Assembly (NCBI RefSeq): GCF_000003815.2 | Contig: NC_049979.1 | Span: 26,519,213-26,583,212 of the forward strand | Reading direction: 5' to 3' | DNA: 64,000 bases | DNA from: Branchiostoma floridae | Lineage: Eukaryota; Chordata; Leptocardii; Amphioxiformes; Branchiostomatidae | In this document: piece by piece, positions 56,830-64,000 of the stretch | Layout: the number at the start of each line of letters is the position of its first letter | Numbering within the stretch: the stretch's first letter is position 1 | Notes under the pieces: generated by a model | Seen by the model: the letters and a program-made list of their open reading frames with translations, nothing else | What the model was told of the DNA's origin: nothing | Database searches by the model: none | Position numbers and translations under genes: made by a program

Positions 56830-59740
56830 TGGCGGAAACTATAAAGTTAGAGGTTTTCATCCAACAATTTTATGTTGATTCTTTTTGACGCGGTTGTATC
56901 TTTTCCTGGTGTTTGTCTATTAGTCTTTTAAAATTGGGGCAACAAAATTGCGCTTTTCTTTGAAACACTGACATTCAGATAAAAATTTATTTGTCCTTGT
57001 TGCATTATCATAGAACTAACGTTAGAACCTTTGTATGACTAGTTGACTTCAGTTTCTTTCTCCATTCCAAAAAGGAAGAATAAAGGAAAAGGCGGCGTTA
57101 CTCGTTTCAGATTGACGCAAGAGAAACACATTCCAAAAATACGCATTCTAAGGTTGTGTTTATGTTTCGAGGAAAGTGTACACGGCACAATGTTATGATC
57201 ACACATAGCTTTTATGATAACGCGCACTTTGGACAAAGATTGTGAAATAGTGCGACTATACTGCCGTAACGAATAGATTCCAAATAAGCTACTAATTCTG
57301 TAGCCGCCGTTTCTATACGTTCTGTTAATGATTCAAAACGCAGGCCTATGTTGCGTCTCTTGTTATACACAGTCATTGAAAAATGTAAAAAATTATCCGT
57401 ACAATTCTAAGAAACAACCTTCTTTAACAGTATCAATTTACGTTTAATTGTAAAACAAAAACAAGCAAAAATTACCAACAGCAATTGACAGGTGGTTTTC
57501 AGGAACTGTTTTCATTGTTTTCTCGGTTCGCCGTTGTAAGAATTGTGCTTCTCCCCCGACAGGATGCCCCCCTCCCTCCGTGAGATATAATACCGTTACC
57601 CCGCAGGTAGCAAATTTGAAAGCTATACCCTCAGCAACCTAATTTACTACATGAATGGAACACTTTGCGTTCTATTTCCGTGTGTTTTCCAGTAGTTTTT
57701 TTTTCTTGCCGTTATTTTCTCACGTGCACAGCTACTAAAGTGAGCGCGCTACCGGACACTCCTTGCCGTGTAACCACCAAGGTGTTACCGGATAGATGGA
57801 AGATTGACCCCGTACAATCCCTCACCCGCTCGACACGCAAACATACGCAAATCCTCGTGTGAAAATAGAATCATCCCGCTATCATTTTGTGCCATCTTCA
57901 TCCCACAAAAGCAGATAAGGATCGACTTTCTGTGTATTTTTTTATGCACGCAATTAGAATATAGTATAGGATATGACATCGTAACAAAGTTTTACTCCCT
58001 ATATTTCTAAGGGACGGTACAGTCATGGGTATTTCTTTTGGTTGAAATTTCGATGTTGCCTTGTTGTCAGTTACGATCGTTTTGTATATTACGTTTGCAA
58101 TGTGTTATACTGGATATCCCACGCTAGGTTGATAAAGAAAACCATTGTATGAAATATCCGCCTCTGTGTTATACATCGGCTACAATCCTTAAAATTGCAT
58201 TTTTCTTCCGCTTATTATTTTGTTGTTATCCCAGCCTCGAATTCTAACACTTTATGGTCTTCATCTTAACAAGGCTATTCTATATACAGTGTTACTTTCT
58301 TACGTATACATTCACATGCATTCAGTAAGTGACCCTTGTACAACGTAGAAGCTAATAATTGTTTGTTACATGTTAGCGCTTTCTTATAGTGGTTATTATG
58401 GGCAGTATAACCAATGTACGACCCAGAAAAAGAACCATTTATAGAGACTAGTGTCATACCGCGCTGTTTGTAAGAAAAACACCAGCGGCTGACTCAATAG
58501 CTGGCAGAATTTCCCAGTGCGCGATATGGAAAGCAATTATGTTCCATCGGCAGAAGCTTCTCTATTGTGTTGCAACCCTTCAATCAAAATCTCCCGAATT
58601 TTAGCTACCGTACAATACCTACCCTAAAACCTCATATTGTAGCAGATCATACAAACGATTGTAGAAAAAAGCAACCAACAGATGAAATGTTTCTGTGAGT
58701 GAATTTATTTCCTTTTACAACGAAAAGATAAAATTTTGACTCTAACATCGAACAAAGAAACATAACAAGACGAAATTGTTCTGTACAACAACAATGTGAC
58801 AACTTGGGCCCAAAAAATGTGACCAACGTATTTTCCATACTATTCTCGACATTCTTACTAATATATTAATAAATTATCTAAAAACTCATTACCTATATTG
58901 GCTATTCTTCGAAATTGTACAAATCAAATCGAGTGAAATATACATACTACAACATCCAACACAAATTTCAAATTCTCTCCCATACTTACAGTACATCCAG
59001 ATTTTCAACTCATGATTTTGAAATTTCTTTCTTTTTCTTTCCTGTGTTAATCTTTCAAACAAATTCCTCTAAAATCTAGGCCCTTTTCTTCAAGTAGTTG
59101 TCTTCCTGTATACACAACGTGATCTGATAGTTAACCACGATCCAAAAGCTCCTCGTGCTATTTTAGAACTAGAACAGATAAAGAAAATCTTGGGAAATGT
59201 TATTACGATTGTGCGATCGCGATTGCCTAAATCCTGCTACGGCGCTCACTTAATTCTTGACAGAAATGTTTGGACGAGGGGACACTAGCCGTGTCCTTTC
59301 CTTTGTTCCCCGTGTTCATATTTGCCAAATTTTGGACACAGCTGATTCTGACAAGAGTGTCAACCTACCTGTTTTCTGTGGCGACACTACGGAGTTTGTA
59401 TAACACCCTGACACAACAAAATGTAACTAATAAACTTCTGGGGTGACGTTTTTTTCTTCCCTGACCGGTTTCTCGAGGCTTTACTCGGTGGTTCGTATTC
59501 AAAAGCTACCTCCTTTTGACAATACCTTGTTCTACATGTATGTCACATTGCTCGGTCACGGCCTGCTACAATACTGACACGTCCCACATTTATATATGTA
59601 AAAAGCCGTCAGTTCTAGACATAGTTTAAAAAAACTAGCAAGTGGCCGAAACATGTTCCTAAATGACACTTGTACAGTTTTGTAGGGGGGATGTTTTAGT
59701 TCCAGTGTTGTTGTTTTTTCTCTCTCTGTGTCTTTTTCTC
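56830..59740. other. NKX2-1 3' flank and probable 3' UTR
   Basis: No separate gene is recognised. On the minus strand the candidate polyadenylation signal AATAAA at 58704-58709 would give a 3' UTR of about 1.0 kb. The terminus cannot be fixed from sequence alone. Confidence 0.4.
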
Positions 59741-60462
59741 TCACCACGCTCTACCCTGCTGTAGAAGGTATTGTGAAGACGAGCACGAAGACATGGTGTT
59801 GTTCGCATAGTTTCCCGAGCTCATGTGAGAGTTGAGTCCGTTAACGTTGACCGTGGCTACGGTGGTACCGATGATGTTCGCCTGGCTCTGCGGGTTGAGT
59901 TGAGGAGTTGCCGCGGACATGTTGGCCGTGACTCCGGTGACCGGGGTCGTGGAGGGAGTGTTTCCGCACGGCTTGCCGTCTTTGACTAGCACGGGCACGG
60001 CGACGCGTCGAGGTGAGTTGCCGGCGGCACACATGTTCTGCTGGCCGGCTTGCCCCTGCACCTGCCCCGCCTGGTGCTGTGAAACCTGCTGCTGCTGCTG
60101 TTGCTGTTGCTGCTGTTGTGGTTGTTGCTGTTGCTGCTGCTGCTGCTGTGAAGGCTGATCTGTGCTGGACTTTTGCCGCTCCTTGTCTTGCCGCTTGCAC
60201 TTGTAGCGGTGGTTCTGGAACCAGATTTTCACCTGAGTCGGCGTGAGGTTGATGAGCTGGGCCAGGTGCTCGCGCTCCGGCGCCGACAGGTACTTCTGCT
60301 GCTTGAACCGCCGCTCAAGCTCGTACACTTGTGCCTGGGAGAACAGCACTCGTCTCTTGCGACGCTGAGTGGTTGGCAAGATCGGCTTGGGTCCCTCAAT
60401 GGTGCCGAGAGACATGCCCATGTTCCCCATGCCTCCCGAGTGACCTCCCATCAGCCGCGGAA
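59741..60462 (-). CDS. NKX2-1: NKX2-1 exon 2 (homeodomain, NK2-SD)
   Basis: The acceptor is gttttccacag|ttccg. The open frame extends upstream to an ATG at 60493, but that stretch ([11 protein letters not shown]) contains the polypyrimidine tract and AG and is intronic. The exon encodes [11 protein letters not shown], the homeodomain and all of the C-terminus, ending with TGA at 59741. Confidence 0.95.
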
Positions 60463-61791
60463 CTGTGGAAAACGACGGGCTTTTAGATGACAATGACTCG
60501 CAAAATGCTCCGTAAAAAAAGGCAAAGAAGTCATGGTTAAAAGGTTAGCAGGCCAGGTTTTATTAACTGGAGTTTTCTTTTCCTTCTGGAGAGAGAAAAA
60601 AAGCCTGTCCCTCCACCCCGCTTTCTAACAGGCGTTATTGTGAAGTGTCAACCAAAATATCCGAAAATGATTTAGTCCAGAGGTTATGTGTACGTGTGGC
60701 GAGGATTTGTGTGTCAAAACTCTGCAGGCTTCCGTCACACAAAGCCAAACGACTCGTATCCAACTGATAGTTGGCGGAGGTCTTTGAATAAAGCCATTAA
60801 GATAAGGTAGAAAGAATGCGTTGGAAGTTTTTTTTTTATAAAAAAGTCCTTGCCTGAGAGGAATACAAAGCTTCCTTTAGCGTGAAAAGTTTGCGCTATT
60901 TTCTGAAGACCCAAGTCGATTGCACTTGGGCGTTACTCTAACACAATCGGACCCTAGGGCTAGTGGACTGCTGTGTGTATTGGTGTTGAGAGGAACAACT
61001 GCCCCAATTCCCTTTGTAAGGTTTCTGTGCTTGTAGGCCAAATATAAATACTTCAGGTTTTGAAGTTTGCGTGGAAGAACATTTCATAAATCAAGAATCC
61101 TCCTCAGCACAAGCTGGCTCGCGCGAGCTACAAAGGTACAAGGACTCTAGAGTCCGCACGAGATAGGGGCATAAACCAACTCGTGGGCCATCGTTCACGG
61201 ACCTGTAGTGCACTTCACTGCATCAATTTTATGCCCTCTTTCGGCACTCTTGATTTTTATAAATTCTGGACACAGATTGTCAAACAAGACTTAAGGCGAC
61301 CGTGCAGGAGGGAGCGGATGTGAGTTACGGGTCTCGGGCGAGGGTGACAGAACGCAGGGCCGGCTTGGAGATAAGGCCGCCGGCCGGGGTCGAGCGAGTC
61401 GGAAATACTGAACATTGGAGGAATACTTACATGAGAAGCGTGGGTCGGGATTGGCCCCGTACCAGGACGACGCCGTGTTGCGGACGTGTTCGTTGTAGTG
61501 CGGCAGGTCCGACACGTTACCGTTGCAGTACGGGTTGGCCATGCCGTGAGACAGCTGAGTCGGGACGTGCATGTACGGGTTGGAGACCGGCACGTTCATG
61601 CTCTGGTGCTGCAGGGGCTGAGTCACCTGTTGGCGGTACCCTCCCGCTCCCATGCCGGCGGCGGCGTTCATCGTGCCCGCGTAGCCTCCAGTCATCGTGC
61701 CGTCCATGGGTTTTTTGTACATCTCCTCGAGAGGACTGAGGATGTCTGTCACGGAGAACGGGGTCGTTTGCTTAGGGCTTATGGACTCCAT
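59741..61791 (-). CDS. NKX2-1: NKX2-1 (Nk2-1/TTF-1) homeobox transcription factor, complete coding region
   Basis: A nuclear NK2-class homeodomain transcription factor. The vertebrate orthologues pattern thyroid, lung and ventral forebrain, and the lancelet gene is known from the endostyle and anterior neural tube. Two exons, 61791-61431 and 60462-59741 on the minus strand, give 360 residues. Residues 10-18 are the TN (tinman) repression motif TPFSVTDIL. Residues about 108-122 are the [12 protein letters not shown] motif shared with vertebrate NKX2-1. Residues 154-213 form the homeodomain with W48, F49, N51 and the NK2 hallmark Tyr54. A polyglutamine tract (about 226-246) follows, then the NK2-specific domain [13 protein letters not shown] (about 274-286) and a C-terminal [16 protein letters not shown] resembling the vertebrate ending. 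NKX2-4 is a vertebrate-only duplicate, so the single gene is co-orthologous to both. Confidence 0.96.
60085..60150 (-). repeat. NKX2-1: CAG/CAA polyglutamine tract in NKX2-1
   Basis: Nine and then eleven glutamines separated by one proline, immediately after the homeodomain basic tail. CAG and CAA codons are mixed, which usually restrains length instability. Mammalian NKX2-1 also has Q- and A-rich runs in this region. Confidence 0.93.
60463..61430 (-). other. NKX2-1: NKX2-1 intron
   Basis: A 968-bp phase-1 intron between the [12 protein letters not shown] exon and the homeodomain exon, the position also used in vertebrate NKX2-1. GT-AG borders. No repeat of the families seen elsewhere. Confidence 0.9.
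61431..61791 (-). CDS. NKX2-1: NKX2-1 exon 1 (TN motif)
   Basis: It starts at ATG (61791-61789) with [20 protein letters not shown], closely matching the vertebrate MSMSPKHTTPFSVSDILSP start, which fixes the initiation codon. It ends in DPRFS plus one base at donor t|gtaagt. The open frame past the donor (to 61291) is intron. Confidence 0.95.
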
Positions 61792-61986
61792 GCTTGAGCG
61801 GAGGCAAATTTGCGCAAGGGATCAGGCGCGATGTCCTATTCGCTCTCGGCTAGAGGTGAGCTGTCTTCAAACTGTGTGTGGGCCGCCTTGTTATACCAGC
61901 TTCAATCGCACGGCACAGGGGGCTCCAAGCTGCGCGCGCCTCCTGCCCTGTTTACTTTAATTGGGAAGCCTTGTCTTGGTAGAGTT

Positions 61987-62030
61987 TGGGGGCGGGGTCT
62001 CAAACCTTCAAGTGGCAAACAAGGTGCTTG
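61987..62030. promoter_or_regulatory. NKX2-1: putative NKX2-1 proximal promoter elements
   Basis: About 200-240 bp upstream of the ATG lie a GC box (gggggcgggg, 61987-61996), an NK2-family consensus TTCAAGTGG (62007-62015) and an inverted TCAAGCAC half-site (62022-62029). Clustered CAAG sites in its own promoter would fit autoregulation as known for mammalian NKX2-1, but this is motif matching only. No TATA box is evident. Confidence 0.35.
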
Positions 62031-62049
62031 ACGTGAAGGGGACACAATT

Positions 62050-64000
62050 GGCCGGTCCCGCTCGCACAGCCAGGCCCGTTGGACATTATCAATCAGAAGG
62101 CCTAGCGCAGCTCATTTAGTATGCAGAGGAGGTTGGGTCTTTCCCATGGCTTCAACAAACGGATGACGTGAATTTTTGATTTGCGGTAGGAGTGGCATGA
62201 GCCGAGAAAATAAGTAACTAGCCTGATTGGTCCATAAACGCATAAATCTGTCCCATATGAAATATGATTCGACGCAAAGGAATTATAGACGCAAGTCGCA
62301 ATCCGTATCTATTGTATATTCCATTTACTTAAAAAAATTGTCGTGCGTTTCAAATTTGTCGTCGTGACGACGGCGAGATTGTAGTTCCTAGGAAACTGGG
62401 AGTTAACTCAGACTTTTCACACGTAAGAAACACACACACGGGAACACCTGGTGGAATTGTTAACTGTCGTCTGACACACACACAGCTGAGGTTTTTCATA
62501 TGATTTGTAAACCTTGGACTCGCCAGACAACGTCCATTGAATAACGTTGCCAGGCCAAATGGTGAGGCAAAAATTCGGACGTTCACTCTCCCGGGTTACC
62601 CCACACTCGTGTCACCCCGTCCATTGTCCGGTCCGACTCCTATATGCATCACAGTAACACAATGTAAACACGCAGATGTACAAATTCAACCCACCACTTT
62701 TCCCTGGAGGATTTTATTACGCCGAAGTCGTCACCCACCATTCTGTTCTTGTCTTTCTTTAATCCATGTGCGTTCCTGGGGTGGGCATTCTTTTGTCTTT
62801 TCACACGTGTTGTTCTCTTTTTTTAAAAGGTGTGAAAATCGATCAATTTAGACAATATCTCGTTGGAGAAGATCCCAATTTCGCCAATGGCTAAACAATG
62901 GAACAGATAAACACCAGAAAAGGGGATGTGTATCGCTATTATGGCGGGTTCGGTACAGCTAAATCGTCCGAATAGCATGACAATAACCCATTTTGCTCGC
63001 ACAATAAAAAGTGATTGGGCCCTTTTTATTGTCGTTAAATTGTCCGGTGGAATTTTCTTGCCAAGTTGTAAAATTATCCCCTTTGGGGGGAATAGAAAAC
63101 AAGTGATACGGCGTATCTTTCCATATCAAAAAGAGTAGAACGGTATATCCCCAGAACATACCATTACTCGACGTACGGGTGTTTCCCATTTGGAGAGAGC
63201 GGTCTTAGTCTACAAGAGTCGAGTATATCACTATTCAAATTTACAAATCGTTGAAAGATATTATACTGGATAAGTAGGCTCCTCAACTAGGAGACGGCTA
63301 CGAGCGTTGCTCATTCAATTTTGGTTTCAGGAAAAAAAAAGAAAACAGAGCTTCTGGAACTGTTTGTTTCTAGAATATGGGAGGGTTTTTGAGAGACTCT
63401 AGGCTGGCCTTTTTGGTTGTATTATCGCCAGGCTCGCTGTGAATGATACTTAAGAGTTTATGGTGCGTCTAAAGTGTTAGCACACCGGCTAGTGAGCTAA
63501 CGTTAGCGCTTGTGTGTGTTTTACGGAAAGGCAACCGCGTACATATACGGTCAGCTCCATCGCTCAACAGCGAACAGAAATCATAGTACCGTCACGAACT
63601 GCAACATGTCTAACTTACCGTTCGATCACTCCTGGAGAGACAGAGACACAGAGGCCCCCCATCCTAACGTGTTAGCAAAAGCAGTTCCAAAACAAAATCG
63701 GTATCAACTTAGCGGTTTTTAAGAGGACTCTACAACAAACCTCCACTTTTATTTTTATCTACTTCAACAAAGGACTGGATTTAGACCTGAGATAAAGGTA
63801 AGAGCGTTCGGGGTAATATTTACTTCTGTCTATACAATATATTCTGTACGTCGAGTAGAAAAATTAGAACTGGAGTTGGAGATCTAAGTTCGTTTATAGA
63901 TCCCTAAGAGCAAAGTTGAGCGCGAGGTCATGTGGATATATTTGCTTCCATCATTGCACTGTTGGTTCGGCATGATATGCATCAGTCAATAAACATTGAA
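62050..64000. other. upstream flank of NKX2-1, no gene recognised
   Basis: Unique-looking sequence with no copy of the window's repeat families. The 63510-63722 frame has no domain. By synteny, Nk2-2 may follow beyond the window. Confidence 0.45.

Noticed and set aside
59841-60200. 119-codon minus-strand Ala/Thr-rich frame and plus-strand polycysteine or polyalanine frames
   Set aside because: They are shadows of the NKX2-1 CAG/CAA tract in other frames.
60463-60493. In-frame ATG (MSSKSPSF) upstream of NKX2-1 exon 2 as an alternative start
   Set aside because: The stretch contains the acceptor cgttttccacag and exon 1 joins in frame behind it. An alternative promoter would need transcript evidence.

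Overview
The window is eukaryotic DNA from a cephalochordate (lancelet, most likely Branchiostoma). The case rests on an NK2.1-class homeobox gene of chordate type, an XRN2 gene with many short GT-AG introns, and a dense, polymorphic-looking load of small inverted-repeat DNA elements. Two runs of exactly 100 N show that it is a scaffolded assembly.

Bases 1-18.2 kb hold the 3' part of XRN2, the nuclear 5'-3' exoribonuclease, on the plus strand. Ten coding exons (3462-18146) join in frame into 386 C-terminal residues. They cover the last part of the conserved XRN fold and then a Gly/Arg/Asn/Tyr-rich tail that contains tandem 12-residue and PTPPGGGY-type repeats. The introns carry hAT-like elements with clear target-site duplications, a nested element, tRNA-derived SINE sequence, LINE 3' ends, a pogo/Tigger-like element and microsatellites.

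Bases 18.2-59.7 kb form a gene-poor interval between two convergent genes. Its main contents are a 1.73-kb segmental tandem array (30.8-36 kb) whose units differ by the presence or absence of a TA-flanked transposon, three copies of a GAAT/ATTC-rich inverted-repeat element, two copies of a 232-235 bp MITE that each carry the same fossil LINE tail, several LINE reverse-transcriptase C-terminal fragments, minisatellites and fold-back elements. I found no convincing protein gene in this interval.

Bases 59.7-61.8 kb hold a complete two-exon NKX2-1 orthologue on the minus strand: 360 residues with TN motif, homeodomain, polyglutamine, NK2-specific domain and conserved C-terminus. The last 2.2 kb are its putative promoter and upstream DNA.

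XRN2(+) facing NK2.1(-) tail to tail is the arrangement of XRN2 and NKX2-4 on human chromosome 20, where NKX2-2 and PAX1 follow. The window therefore looks like one edge of the ancient pharyngeal NK2/Pax1/9 neighbourhood, and Nk2-2 and Pax1/9 are predicted beyond position 64000.
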